Positions 8,576-17,217 of a stretch of 64,000 nt of DNA are shown here, piece after piece. The stretch is from Yaniella flava. Its GTDB lineage: Bacteria; Actinomycetota; Actinomycetes; Actinomycetales; Micrococcaceae. Where the stretch lies: contig NZ_BAAAMN010000005.1 in assembly GCF_039529295.1 (NCBI RefSeq), forward strand, positions 62,001 through 126,000. Reading direction: 5' to 3'. The position numbers and the translations under genes were made by a program. Below the pieces are notes generated by a model. It did no database searches. It was not told where the DNA came from and worked only from the letters and a program-made list of their open reading frames with translations. Every line of letters starts with the position of its first letter. The stretch's first letter is position 1.

Positions 8576-9157
8576 ATGAACATCTTCGGTATTAATGGTG
8601 GCGAGCTCATTGTTCTCATCGTGCTTGCTCTGATGCTGTTGGGACCAGAAAAGATCCCACAATACCTTCGCACCCTGCGTGAATGGATCCATAAGGCACG
8701 TGTATTTGCCGAGGGCGCCAAGGAACAATTCAGGGAAGAAACCGGTACTGACTTTGATGATGTCGACTGGAAAAAATATGATCCTCGGCAATATGATCCA
8801 CGACGAGTCATCCGGGAAGCACTCGCCGAACCCATTGATGAACTTGAAACGTCGTTCACCGACGCCAAAAATGCCGCTCAAGATGCAGCAGATACTGCCC
8901 TCTCGAAACCAGTAGACCGCCCGGCACTGACACAAGCGGAAATCGTCGCGGCCGCAGTCCCCATAGATCAACTCGAACAACAATCACAATTCCCAGACCC
9001 GGGACGACCACAACCCGAGTTGGAGCGTCCAATCGACCAGGTGGACATCACTCCTGACATAGTGCCCGATGATCAGGGAGCCTGCGAGGAAGCGCCGGAC
9101 CAAGCAACTGTTGAACCGGTGGAGCTTCCCACACCGTTCGATGCAGAAGCTACTTAG
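8576..9157 (+). CDS. tatB: Sec-independent translocase subunit TatB
   Basis: This 193-residue protein begins with the short TatA/B membrane helix (about residues 5-21), the GPEKIP hinge that gives the Phe/Gly-Pro turn, and an amphipathic helix (QYLRTLREWIHKARVF). A long acidic, Pro/Gln-rich cytoplasmic tail follows. The length and the position after the anti-sigma gene fit TatB rather than the shorter TatA. It would join TatC to receive folded twin-arginine proteins. No tatA or tatC lies in the window. The last eight bases overlap the stop end of the convergent mrp gene. Confidence 0.93.
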   Translation: MNIFGINGGELIVLIVLALMLLGPEKIPQYLRTLREWIHKARVFAEGAKEQFREETGTDFDDVDWKKYDPRQYDPRRVIREALAEPIDELETSFTDAKNAAQDAADTALSKPVDRPALTQAEIVAAAVPIDQLEQQSQFPDPGRPQPELERPIDQVDITPDIVPDDQGACEEAPDQATVEPVELPTPFDAEAT

Positions 9158-10343
9158 GCGAAACCGGCAACTTCCGGCCGGCTAAACCACGACGAGCACT
9201 TGCGAGGGTAGCGACAATCTCACGCAGCACGCTGCCAGCAGCAGACGTCGGTGATGTAACGACTGATGGCGTGCCATGTTCACTGTCGGTGCGCAGCACG
9301 GGATCCAACGGGATGGAACCCAACAGCGGAACGTCTTGGTCTAAGACGTCCGTGAGGCGTTCGCTGACCGCTTGCCCGCCACCTGAACCAAAGACTTCGA
9401 TGACCGTGCCGTCGGGCATTTGCATCGGTCCCATATTCTCAATGACCCCCGAAACAGGCTGGCTGGTTTGGGTCGAAAGTTGACCTGCACGAGCCGCTAC
9501 TTGGGCAGCTGTATGTTCTGGTGTGGTGATGACTAACAGTTCGGCGTTGGGCAACAACTGCGCTGTAGAAATCGCGATGTCACCGGTACCCGGCGGCAAA
9601 TCAATGAGCAGCACATCTACATCACCCCAGTACACATCTGTGACGAACTGCTCAAGAGCACGGTGCAGCATTGGACCCCGCCACGCGACAGGTTGGTCCG
9701 CATCTAAGAACATTCCGATCGACATGACTTTCACCCCGTAGGCGATAGGGGGCATGATCATATCTTCGACCTTGGTGGGCTTGGCTGTGATACCAAGTAG
9801 CCCGGGGATAGAGAAACCATGAATATCAGCATCAATGAGACCCACTGATAGCCCCCGATCAGCGAGGCCAACCGCGAGATTTGCGGTGATCGTGGATTTG
9901 CCGACACCACCCTTGCCGGATGCCACCGCATAAATTTTCGTCAAAGACTCTTTGCCAAAGGGGTTTTTCGGGCGCGAAGCGGTGAGGTTGTCCTGAAGCG
10001 CGACGCGCTGTTCGGCAGTCATCGATGTCAAATGCACTGCGATCTGACCCTCAGCGACTGGAGCCAAGGCGTTTTGTACATCGGTATGAATGGTGTCTTG
10101 CATCGGACACCCGGCGATGGTGAGGCGAATGGTCACGGTGACACCGTCGTCCCCATCAAATTCAACTGCCGAAACCATACCCAGTGTCGTGATGGGTTGG
10201 CGGATCTCGGGATCGATGACTTGAGCTAAAGCGCGCCAAGCGGAGTGTTGTTGAGGCGTTGCCGGTGCAACATCCGGGGCCAGTACACCGGAGGGGTATA
10301 GGTCGATGCTGTTCATGATGGGTCTACGATTCTCCTTGCTCAC
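9150..10343 (-). CDS. mrp: Mrp/NBP35-family P-loop ATPase, Fe-S cluster carrier
   Basis: The protein has 388-397 residues, depending on start. An N-terminal MIP18/DUF59 domain (VIDPEIRQPITTLGMV, with AGCPMQ) is fused to a ParA/MinD-like ATPase with the deviant Walker A motif SGKGGVGKST, the Walker B strand VDVLLIDLPPGTGD, and ENMGPMQ. Proteins of this build carry or transfer Fe-S clusters in the cytoplasm. The 5' end offers a GTG at 10343 or an ATG at 10316; AAGGAG sits between them, 15 bases before the ATG. The usual CxxC near the ATPase C-terminus seen in many relatives is not obvious. It is convergent with tatB. Confidence 0.92.
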   Translation of the reverse strand: MSKENRRPIMNSIDLYPSGVLAPDVAPATPQQHSAWRALAQVIDPEIRQPITTLGMVSAVEFDGDDGVTVTIRLTIAGCPMQDTIHTDVQNALAPVAEGQIAVHLTSMTAEQRVALQDNLTASRPKNPFGKESLTKIYAVASGKGGVGKSTITANLAVGLADRGLSVGLIDADIHGFSIPGLLGITAKPTKVEDMIMPPIAYGVKVMSIGMFLDADQPVAWRGPMLHRALEQFVTDVYWGDVDVLLIDLPPGTGDIAISTAQLLPNAELLVITTPEHTAAQVAARAGQLSTQTSQPVSGVIENMGPMQMPDGTVIEVFGSGGGQAVSERLTDVLDQDVPLLGSIPLDPVLRTDSEHGTPSVVTSPTSAAGSVLREIVATLASARRGLAGRKLPVSPK

Positions 10344-10399
10344 AGCTCAAAGTGGCCGGTGTGGTGGAAACTGTGTCTCTAAGGGTAGAAAATGGGACT

Positions 10400-11083
10400 A
10401 TGAGTATGATTGGTCCTGGAGCGCAAATCGGTTCGCCACTGCCACAAGGGCAGTTGGTCGGCAACTATCGTTCGTATGAGTCCGCGATGTCAGCGGTCGA
10501 TCGAGCAGTAGACGCTGGTGTCGATCCGCGGTTTCTATCTATCGTAGGACGTGATCTCCGTTCGGTCTATCGGTTGCGTCACCGGCCAAGTTACGCTGCC
10601 GTGGCAGGCCGCGGCGCGCTGCAGGGCGCATTCTTTGGTCTGTTCATCGGACTGCTCATCAGTATGATGTCGGGTGGCCAGGATATGTTCATGACCTTGG
10701 GTTCGACCGTTGCCATGGGTGCGGTCATCTGGGTGCTGTTCGGTGTGATCGGTGAGGTCATGCGCCGCAAACAGATGAAGTACGCGATGATCCCGTCAAT
10801 GTCTGCGGTCAGCTTCGATCTGGTCGTTGATAATGCTGTAGCGGACCAGGTGACCTCGGTACTGGGTCCTCAACCACAGGGACAGCCCAGCCCAAACGTT
10901 TCCGCGCCAGTACCTCCAGCGACCTCATCTGAACAAGACGCTGAGAATGCTGAGCCTGAGTCCGCTCGGGGTATTCCGGATCTCCCAGACGGTCGTCCAC
11001 AGTTTGGCGTCCGTGTCGATGAGGGATCCGAAGACACTGCCCCTGCTCGCGATGCGGACTCAGACAGCTCAACGTCGCGTTAG
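10400..11083 (+). CDS. General-stress-protein-like membrane protein
   Basis: This is a roughly 227-residue protein. An N-terminal soluble part (LPQGQLVGNYRSYESAMSAV, then FLSIVGRDLRSVYRL) resembles the general stress protein 17M/YflT-like domain. Two hydrophobic segments follow (about residues 74-94 and 97-120), then a Pro/Glu/Asp-rich tail. Similar proteins are widespread in Micrococcaceae, usually near mrp and MgtE genes. The frame opens at a GTG at 10352; the ATGs at 10400 or 10406 agree better with the family N-terminus. Its stop overlaps that of the convergent peptidase gene by two bases. Function unknown. Confidence 0.75.
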   Translation: MSMIGPGAQIGSPLPQGQLVGNYRSYESAMSAVDRAVDAGVDPRFLSIVGRDLRSVYRLRHRPSYAAVAGRGALQGAFFGLFIGLLISMMSGGQDMFMTLGSTVAMGAVIWVLFGVIGEVMRRKQMKYAMIPSMSAVSFDLVVDNAVADQVTSVLGPQPQGQPSPNVSAPVPPATSSEQDAENAEPESARGIPDLPDGRPQFGVRVDEGSEDTAPARDADSDSSTSR

Positions 11084-12642
11084 GCCTCCCAGAGTCTTGC
11101 CATCCAGGACTCAACGTCTGCCACCGTTCGCGGCAGATGAGCAGATAGTGACTCCGCGCCGTCTTTGGTGACGAGGATGTCATCTTCAATACGGACGCCG
11201 GTGCCACGGTAGGCTTCGGGGACCGCGAGATCCTCGTTCTTGAAATACAGGCCCGGCTCAATGGTGAAGACCATGCCCTCACGTAGCGGTGCATCCATAT
11301 ACATGTCACGGCGGGCCTGAGCACAATCGTGGACATCCAAGCCAAGATGATGCGACGTACCGTGTGGCATCCAGCGACGATGATGCTGACCTTGCGGTGA
11401 CAGGGCTTCCTCCACCGAAACCGGCAAAATCTCCCAGTCAGCTAGATGTTGAGCCAAAACTTTCATGGCCGTGTGGTGAATGTCGCGGAATATGACGCCT
11501 GGTTTGGCAGCAGCCAGTGCAGCATCAGCGGCCTCCAGCACAGCGTTGTAGATCTTCGCCTGGGTTTGCGTGAATTTCCCGTTGACCGGAAGCGTTCGGG
11601 TGATGTCTGCGGTGTACAACGACTCAGCTTCCACACCGGCATCGACCAACAACAGTTCACCGTCGCTGACCGGCCCCGTATTGCGAATCCAATGTAGGAC
11701 GGTCGCGTTGTTGCCAGCCGCGGCAATCGTATCGTAGCCCAGATCGTTGCCTTCCAACCGGGCGCGAGCAAAGAACGTCGTTTCGATGACGCGTTCACCA
11801 CGGGTATGTGCCCTCGCGGTTGGGATAGCCCGAACAATGTCTTCGAAACCACGAATGGTGGACTCTACCGAGTCGCGCAGTTGTGTGATCTCGTAGTCAT
11901 CTTTAATCAAACGCATTTCCGATAAGAATTCGGCCAGCTCGCCGTCGAGGGCATCGGAGCGTTCCAGATCGACACCGGTGTTTATACGCGAGGTGTCAAC
12001 CAGCGCGTCCATGTTTTGATCGGTTTCGCGTACGAGACGAATACGCGTGCCACCGATTTCCACCACACCGGCATCGACGGTCACGGCGTATTCCAACTCC
12101 GCGAGATCTTTTGTGGGGATCCCGGTGCGCTGGTGAAGTTCTTTGAGCGTCGGCAGTGGGCCAACCCAAAATTCGCCGGTTTTGGTATTGGAATAGAACT
12201 CCTCAGAATCGCGCCCAGCCAGCGGACGGAAAAACAGGGTCGCTTCGTGATTGCTGCCATCGTCACCGGCGCCTTGATCGACAGGCTGCATGACCAGCAC
12301 CGCTTCGGGCTCATGATCAACGCCCAGGCCGGTGAGATGCGCGAATGCAGAGTGCGGACGGAAGCGATAGTCAGTGTCGTTTGAACGAACCTTGGGTGCG
12401 CCAGCGGGGATGACCAAACGATCTGTTGGGTATTGGCGAGACAGTGTCACCCGTCGTTGCGCAGCGTATGCGGCTGACGTATCTGGCTGATGGTCCATGG
12501 CATCGGCCGCTTGCCAATGCGACCCCATAAACGCTTTGAAAGCATCGGAGGTTGGTCGGTGCGACCGGTTTTCTACGCGTTCTTCCAGTGGCTGCTCAGC
12601 GGCAGGATCCTGTGTGGCATCAGATGGTTGAGTCATACTCAT
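11080..12642 (-). CDS. pepP: Xaa-Pro aminopeptidase P (M24 family)
   Basis: This 520-residue dinuclear metallopeptidase removes N-terminal residues that precede proline. The N-terminal creatinase-like domain (DYRFRPHSAFAHLTGL) is followed by the pita-bread catalytic domain with its metal ligands: Asp in LLVDAGVE, Asp in TADITRTLPVNG, His in HHLGLDVHD, Glu in EPGLY and Glu in VRIEDDILV. The frame is open upstream, but the ATG at 12642 follows GGGAAGAT and gives the usual N-terminus; a second ATG lies six bases further in. It converges with the stress-protein gene. It is monocistronic and probably a housekeeping enzyme. Confidence 0.93.
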   Translation of the reverse strand: MSMTQPSDATQDPAAEQPLEERVENRSHRPTSDAFKAFMGSHWQAADAMDHQPDTSAAYAAQRRVTLSRQYPTDRLVIPAGAPKVRSNDTDYRFRPHSAFAHLTGLGVDHEPEAVLVMQPVDQGAGDDGSNHEATLFFRPLAGRDSEEFYSNTKTGEFWVGPLPTLKELHQRTGIPTKDLAELEYAVTVDAGVVEIGGTRIRLVRETDQNMDALVDTSRINTGVDLERSDALDGELAEFLSEMRLIKDDYEITQLRDSVESTIRGFEDIVRAIPTARAHTRGERVIETTFFARARLEGNDLGYDTIAAAGNNATVLHWIRNTGPVSDGELLLVDAGVEAESLYTADITRTLPVNGKFTQTQAKIYNAVLEAADAALAAAKPGVIFRDIHHTAMKVLAQHLADWEILPVSVEEALSPQGQHHRRWMPHGTSHHLGLDVHDCAQARRDMYMDAPLREGMVFTIEPGLYFKNEDLAVPEAYRGTGVRIEDDILVTKDGAESLSAHLPRTVADVESWMARLWEA

Positions 12643-12779
12643 ATCTTCCCACGATTGCCACGGCAGTCTATGAGCACACCCAAAATTCGCGGCAAGCTTG
12701 GCCGAGTTATGCACGAGCTACACCGTGACCGGTGAGCTAACCTGCCGGAAATACCATCGGGCTAGTAGAATCCACATTT

Positions 12780-13637
12780 ATGGCCTTCGACATGCATACT
12801 CATTCGGATTATTCGGATGGCACGACATCGCCAGCGGACGTTGTTGAGGCTGCAGCGCGTGCCGGACTTCCGGGTCTGGCCATCACAGACCATGACACGA
12901 CGGCCGGCTGGGACCCAGCCGAACACGCGGCGTCACACCACGGCATTGCGCTGATCCGCGGTATGGAACTCTCGACGGTTTCGGATGAGGGTGTGGCCGT
13001 TCACGTGCTGTCGTATTTACATGACCCGACGAATGTGACGCTGCTAGCCGAGCTGGCGAAGTCGCGGAACGCACGGTTTAAGCGGGCCAAACGCATGACT
13101 GAGCTGCTCGCCAGAGATTTTCCTATTACCTGGGAGCTGGTCAAACAACAGACGACCGTTGAAGCCACCATCGGGCGCCCACATTTGGCCGATGCTTTGG
13201 TTCAGGTTGGTGCTGTGCCGAACCGGTCTGCGGCGTTTGACTCCATTTTGCGTGGCGGCTCGAAATACTATGTACCCCATTATGCACCCGATCCGGTCCA
13301 GGGGGTTGAACTGATCCGAGCTGCCGGTGGGGTACCGGTCTTCGCTCATCCGACCGCCAGCGTTCGCGGCCGGGTGGTCAAGGAACGGCTATTTTACGAC
13401 ATGTTGGATGCCGGGTTAGCGGGTCTGGAAGTGTATCACCGGGATAATAATGAGCGCGGCAAGCAGTGGCTTCTAGAGTTTGCTGCCGAACACAATTTGC
13501 TGGTCACGGGGTCTTCGGATTATCACGGTACTGGAAAACCCAATACATTAGGCGAAAACGTCACGTCCCGAGCCACGGTCGAGGCCATTGAGGCGCAAGC
13601 AACCTCGGGCTTCAAGGTGCTGTGGAATGGTCGCTAA
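12780..13637 (+). CDS. PHP-domain metal-dependent phosphoesterase (TrpH/YciV type)
   Basis: This is a 285-residue PHP-domain protein. Motifs in order: MHTHSDYSDG, an ITDHDTTAGW block, GMELST, the FAHPT strand, and a late TGSSDYHG with the final His ligand. The set should bind three metal ions. The length and lack of polymerase domains place it with TrpH/YciV-type 5'-3' exoribonucleases and nucleoside bisphosphate phosphatases; the substrate is not certain. The ATG at 12780 has no clear ribosome site; TAGAAT at 12766-12771 is placed so that a leaderless transcript is possible. The stop overlaps the DNA methyltransferase stop on the other strand. Confidence 0.88.
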   Translation: MAFDMHTHSDYSDGTTSPADVVEAAARAGLPGLAITDHDTTAGWDPAEHAASHHGIALIRGMELSTVSDEGVAVHVLSYLHDPTNVTLLAELAKSRNARFKRAKRMTELLARDFPITWELVKQQTTVEATIGRPHLADALVQVGAVPNRSAAFDSILRGGSKYYVPHYAPDPVQGVELIRAAGGVPVFAHPTASVRGRVVKERLFYDMLDAGLAGLEVYHRDNNERGKQWLLEFAAEHNLLVTGSSDYHGTGKPNTLGENVTSRATVEAIEAQATSGFKVLWNGR

Positions 13638-14485
13638 TCACTGATGAACTCGGCTTCGGGAAACCGACTGGTCATGATCTCAATGGCTTGCGGGTTCTGG
13701 TCCACCAACACATATTTTCGGCCCAGTTGCTCGGCTGCGGCCCCGAGGGTACCCGAGCCCGCAAAGAAATCGAGGACCCAATCGTCGGGGCGCGAAGACG
13801 CAGCAACCATACGGCGTACCAGACCAACGGGCTTTTGCGTTGGGTAACCGGTCTTTTCTTTCCCAGTTGGTGAGACGATGGTGTGCCACCAGACATCGGT
13901 GGGCAGCTTGCCCCGGGCACGTTTTTCGGCCGTTACTAATCCGGGAGCCATATACGGTTCCCGGTCGACTTCTTCAGTATCAAACCAGTAGTTTTTGGGG
14001 TCCTTGACGTAGACCAGAATGGTGTCGTGTTTAGCAGGCCATTTCCGTTTCGAACGGCCACCGTAGTCGTATGCCCAGATGATCTCATTGAGAAAATGGT
14101 CCCGACCGAAAATCATGTCCAGCATGACTTTGGCGTAGTGGACTTCGCGGTAGTCCAGATGTAAATATAGGGTGCCATCGTCGGCGAGTATGCGCCAGGC
14201 GTGCTCGAGCCGGGGCTCGAGGAAATCCCAGTAGTTAGTGAACGCATCATCATATGAAGCGAGGGCGCCACGTAGGGTTTCGTAGGAATGCCCGCCGAAA
14301 CCCACTCGGTCCCCTTCACCATCGGCCACGCGCACCGCGGTCATAGCAGAGCGCGCTTGTGTTCTGCCGGTGTTGAAGGGTGGATCAACATAAATCATGG
14401 TGACAGAAGCATCCGGTACCGATTCCAAAAGTTGCAGATTATCGGTCCGGATGATCTTATTGGCACCCGAAAAGATCGAGGTCAT
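13634..14485 (-). CDS. Orphan DNA methyltransferase (N6-A/N4-C, beta class order)
   Basis: This 283-residue protein has motif IV DPPF (residues 34-37) near the N-terminus and motif I DFFAGSGTLG (about 239-248) at the C-terminal end, so motif order is beta-like. Between them are a DDGTLYLHLDYRE strand and TQKPVGLVRRM (motif X region). It should methylate an exocyclic amino group on adenine or cytosine. No restriction endonuclease gene is nearby. It lies four bases behind the DEAD-box helicase gene and is probably its operon partner. Similar solitary enzymes occur in Micrococcales, so it may serve regulation or repair rather than defence. The target site is unknown. Confidence 0.9.
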   Translation of the reverse strand: MTSIFSGANKIIRTDNLQLLESVPDASVTMIYVDPPFNTGRTQARSAMTAVRVADGEGDRVGFGGHSYETLRGALASYDDAFTNYWDFLEPRLEHAWRILADDGTLYLHLDYREVHYAKVMLDMIFGRDHFLNEIIWAYDYGGRSKRKWPAKHDTILVYVKDPKNYWFDTEEVDREPYMAPGLVTAEKRARGKLPTDVWWHTIVSPTGKEKTGYPTQKPVGLVRRMVAASSRPDDWVLDFFAGSGTLGAAAEQLGRKYVLVDQNPQAIEIMTSRFPEAEFISD

Positions 14486-14488
14486 AGG

Positions 14489-16012
14489 TTAGTTTTTCGA
14501 CTCGCCCTGGTTATCACGCTGGACTACCTGGCCATTACGGCGGCGGGTACGACTGCGCTGACGACGTTGACTATGACCAGATGACTGTTTATCATCGCTG
14601 GTGGACTTGTCGGAGTTCTTTGAACGGGTCCGTTGGCATTGACGGTTTTGACCACCACGTCCACCACGGCCGCCTCGGCCGCCTCGGGAACGGCCGCCAC
14701 GTGGGCCGCCCCGACGTTGGCTATCTGGGCCACCGAGTTCCTCTTGCTTCTCGGCATCGAGGCCTTCACGGGTGCGGTTCGTCTTGGGCAGTCTGCCCTT
14801 GGTACCTTCTGGAATATCAAGATCTTCATACAGGTGTGGCGAAGCCGAGTAGGTTTCGACCGGAACGACCTGTTCAATTTCTAACGCTTGGGCAATGAGC
14901 TTCCAACGTGCGACATCCTCCCAATCGACCAGTGTCACGGCGATGCCCTTGAGCCCGGCACGACCCGTGCGTCCCACACGGTGCAGGTAGGTTTTTTCAT
15001 CCTCTGGTGCCTGGAAGTTGAAGACGTGTGTCACTGCTTCAACATCGATACCGCGTGCCGCAACGTCCGTCGCGACCAGGACATCGATTTTACCGTTGCG
15101 AAACGCGCGGAGCGCTTGCTCCCGTGCGCCCTGGCCAAGATCGCCGTGCAGTGCGCCAGCGGCAAAGCCACGACGTTCGAGCTCTTCGGCCACGCGCGCG
15201 GCGGTCCGTTTGGTACGAGTAAAGATAATCGTGAGTCCGCGGTCGCGCGCTTGCAGGGCACGGGCTAACAGTTCATCTTTATCCATGTGGTGCGCGCGGT
15301 AGACCAACTGGCGTATATCGCCTTTGACGAGGGACTCATCTGCTGGATCCGCGGCGCTGATGTGTGTTGGCTGGACCATATAGCGTCGCGCCATGGTGAT
15401 GACGGCCCCGGGCATGGTTGCCGAGAACAACATCGTCTGGCGTTTTTCAGGCAGGGCCTGCAACAGCGTCTCAACGTCGGGGAGGAACCCGAGGTCAAGC
15501 ATCTCATCGGCTTCATCAAGCACAACGGTTTCTACCTGTTTGAGACTCAGATGACGTTGCTTCATCAGGTCGATGAGACGGCCTGGCGTACCAACCACAA
15601 CATCGACGCCTCGTTTGAGGTCGTCGATCTGTGGTTCGTATGCTCGTCCACCGTAAATTGAACCAATGCGAAGCGATAGTTTGCCGGCCGCGACTTCCAG
15701 GTCCTTGGAGACTTGGACCGCTAGTTCACGGGTTGGTGCGACGATGAGGGCTTGTGGCGCGCCGGGTTGTGTCAACTCGTCATAGCCCTTGTCGTCCGGT
15801 CCTATAACGTGTTGCAGTACGGGAAGACCAAAACCGAGCGTTTTACCGGTGCCGGTTTTCGCTTGGCCGATGATGTCGTGGCCATCGAGTGCGATGGGTA
15901 GCGTCATGGACTGAATGGGAAACGGTTCGTGGATTCCTTGATCGGCGAGAGCCTCAACAATGTTGGAGCTCAAGCCGAAGTCTGCAAACGTTTCTTCAGC
16001 TGGTGTTGTCAC
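14489..16012 (-). CDS. DEAD-box RNA helicase with RGG-rich tail
   Basis: This 507-residue helicase carries the Q motif, AKTGTGKT (Walker A), PTRELAVQ, GTPGRLIDL, DEAD (VLDEADEML), SATMP, FTRTKRTA, ARGIDVEAVTHVFNF and HRVGRTGRAG. The last ~120 residues are basic and rich in Arg-Gly repeats, then Ser/Lys/Gln, typical of RNA-annealing tails. It probably remodels structured RNA or assists ribosome assembly and cold growth. The start is a GTG at 16012 with AAGGAA about ten bases upstream. The next gene on the same strand, the DNA methyltransferase, follows after three bases. Confidence 0.95.
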   Translation of the reverse strand: MTTPAEETFADFGLSSNIVEALADQGIHEPFPIQSMTLPIALDGHDIIGQAKTGTGKTLGFGLPVLQHVIGPDDKGYDELTQPGAPQALIVAPTRELAVQVSKDLEVAAGKLSLRIGSIYGGRAYEPQIDDLKRGVDVVVGTPGRLIDLMKQRHLSLKQVETVVLDEADEMLDLGFLPDVETLLQALPEKRQTMLFSATMPGAVITMARRYMVQPTHISAADPADESLVKGDIRQLVYRAHHMDKDELLARALQARDRGLTIIFTRTKRTAARVAEELERRGFAAGALHGDLGQGAREQALRAFRNGKIDVLVATDVAARGIDVEAVTHVFNFQAPEDEKTYLHRVGRTGRAGLKGIAVTLVDWEDVARWKLIAQALEIEQVVPVETYSASPHLYEDLDIPEGTKGRLPKTNRTREGLDAEKQEELGGPDSQRRGGPRGGRSRGGRGGRGGRGGQNRQCQRTRSKNSDKSTSDDKQSSGHSQRRQRSRTRRRNGQVVQRDNQGESKN

Positions 16013-16192
16013 TATCGAATAATTCCTTAAAATCGGTTTTCAGCACAGTGTGGTGCTAGGGGAGCCGATCGTGGATTAATCAGAAAAGTAACAGATACGC
16101 ATTCACGTACGACCGGTCATCCGGGGTGCAAGGAGATCCAAAACATATGGACCAGTTCGCCAGTCTACCTGGTGGAAGGGATGAGTGCTTGG

Positions 16193-16417
16193 TTAGCCAG
16201 CAACGAAGCCTACACGGCGTGCGCTCGCGTCGCCAATCTCCACATAACCAAGGACGCCGGCTGGCACAAGAACGGTGCCACCTTTGTTATCGGTCAGTTC
16301 CAGGTTGGCGTTGTCATTAACCGCTGCACGGACCTTTTCAACGACGTCATCTTTGGACATATCGGTCTCAAATGAGATTTCGCGGCTGACGTTCTGAATG
16401 CCAATACGGATTTCCAC
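16193..16417 (-). CDS. DUF3107-like small protein
   Basis: This is a 74-residue protein (MEIRIGIQNVSREISFE..., ending RRVGFVAG). The alternating beta pattern and the small size match the actinobacterial DUF3107 family as I remember it; the function is unknown to me. The ATG at 16417 has a strong ribosome site (AGGAGGAC, nine bases upstream). The gene lies between the TetR regulator (upstream, same strand) and the DEAD-box helicase (180 bases downstream). No motif suggests an activity. Confidence 0.85.
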   Translation of the reverse strand: MEIRIGIQNVSREISFETDMSKDDVVEKVRAAVNDNANLELTDNKGGTVLVPAGVLGYVEIGDASARRVGFVAG

Positions 16418-16509
16418 GGTTCTAGTCCTCCTATAAAAAGAATGGGTGCTTTTGTACCGGTAATCAGCTTAGAACAGTTTGGCAGTTGGGTGGGTCACGC
16501 AAGCCGTCA

Positions 16510-17169
16510 CTAAGCTGTTGGATTATTGGAAAGATCGAATCCGATCGCCCCGTGAGCGACGAAACGATGCGTGTGGGCGACTGCCGTATCCAACGGAATC
16601 GGCTGGTCTGTGGCATGAGTACCGGCGTGTTGTTCGGCCCAGCGGCAGGCCAGTTGAATAGCGGCAAAGGCTATTCCGCTGGTGATAAAGCGTGCACTGG
16701 CCGGGTCGAGGATGGAATGATCGAGCAGATATGGTGAGATGAAGTCGACAAGTTCGTTGAGAAAACGTTCTTTCCGAACTTCGAGTTCTGCTGGATTTTC
16801 CATCGACGAATCTAAGATGAGCCGGTAGAGGCCACGCGGTTCGGACGTGAATTCAAATAACCCATACACAGCCTGATAGGCGGTTTCTTCATCGGCTGTA
16901 TCAGATTGCGGGTCGACCGATGCCATGCGCGTGGAAATGCGGTCACGCAACGTATTTAACTGGTCGTCGATCAACGTGAAGTATAAGTCACGCTTATTTT
17001 CAAAGTGCTGATACAACACCGGCTTCGAAACGAAGGCTTGACGGGCAATTTCATCCATCGTGGTTTGTGCAAAACCGTGAGCTGCGAAGACATCCTTGGC
17101 GACGTCGATGAGCTGGGCGCGACGTTGTTCGCGCGGTAACCGAGTTGATGACGTCTCAAGTTTCGACAT
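16510..17169 (-). CDS. TetR/AcrR-family transcriptional regulator
   Basis: This 219-residue regulator has an N-terminal TetR helix-turn-helix (AKDVFAAHGFAQTTMDEIARQA, then SKPVLYQHFENKRDLYFTL), and a helical effector domain of about 150 residues. Start chosen: ATG at 17169, preceded by GGAG; the frame is open ten codons further up. It is likely a ligand-responsive repressor, but the ligand and targets are unknown. It does not look divergent from any gene it might repress, since hemA lies on the same strand just upstream. It may control DUF3107 downstream or itself. Confidence 0.9.
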   Translation of the reverse strand: MSKLETSSTRLPREQRRAQLIDVAKDVFAAHGFAQTTMDEIARQAFVSKPVLYQHFENKRDLYFTLIDDQLNTLRDRISTRMASVDPQSDTADEETAYQAVYGLFEFTSEPRGLYRLILDSSMENPAELEVRKERFLNELVDFISPYLLDHSILDPASARFITSGIAFAAIQLACRWAEQHAGTHATDQPIPLDTAVAHTHRFVAHGAIGFDLSNNPTA

Positions 17170-17217
17170 GCAGCACTCCGTTCTGAGCAGTTTGGTCACA
17201 CCATACTACGCTGGGCT

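Noticed and set aside
13634..14485. A restriction-modification system
   Set aside because: Only a methyltransferase is present; neighbours are a helicase and a PHP phosphoesterase.
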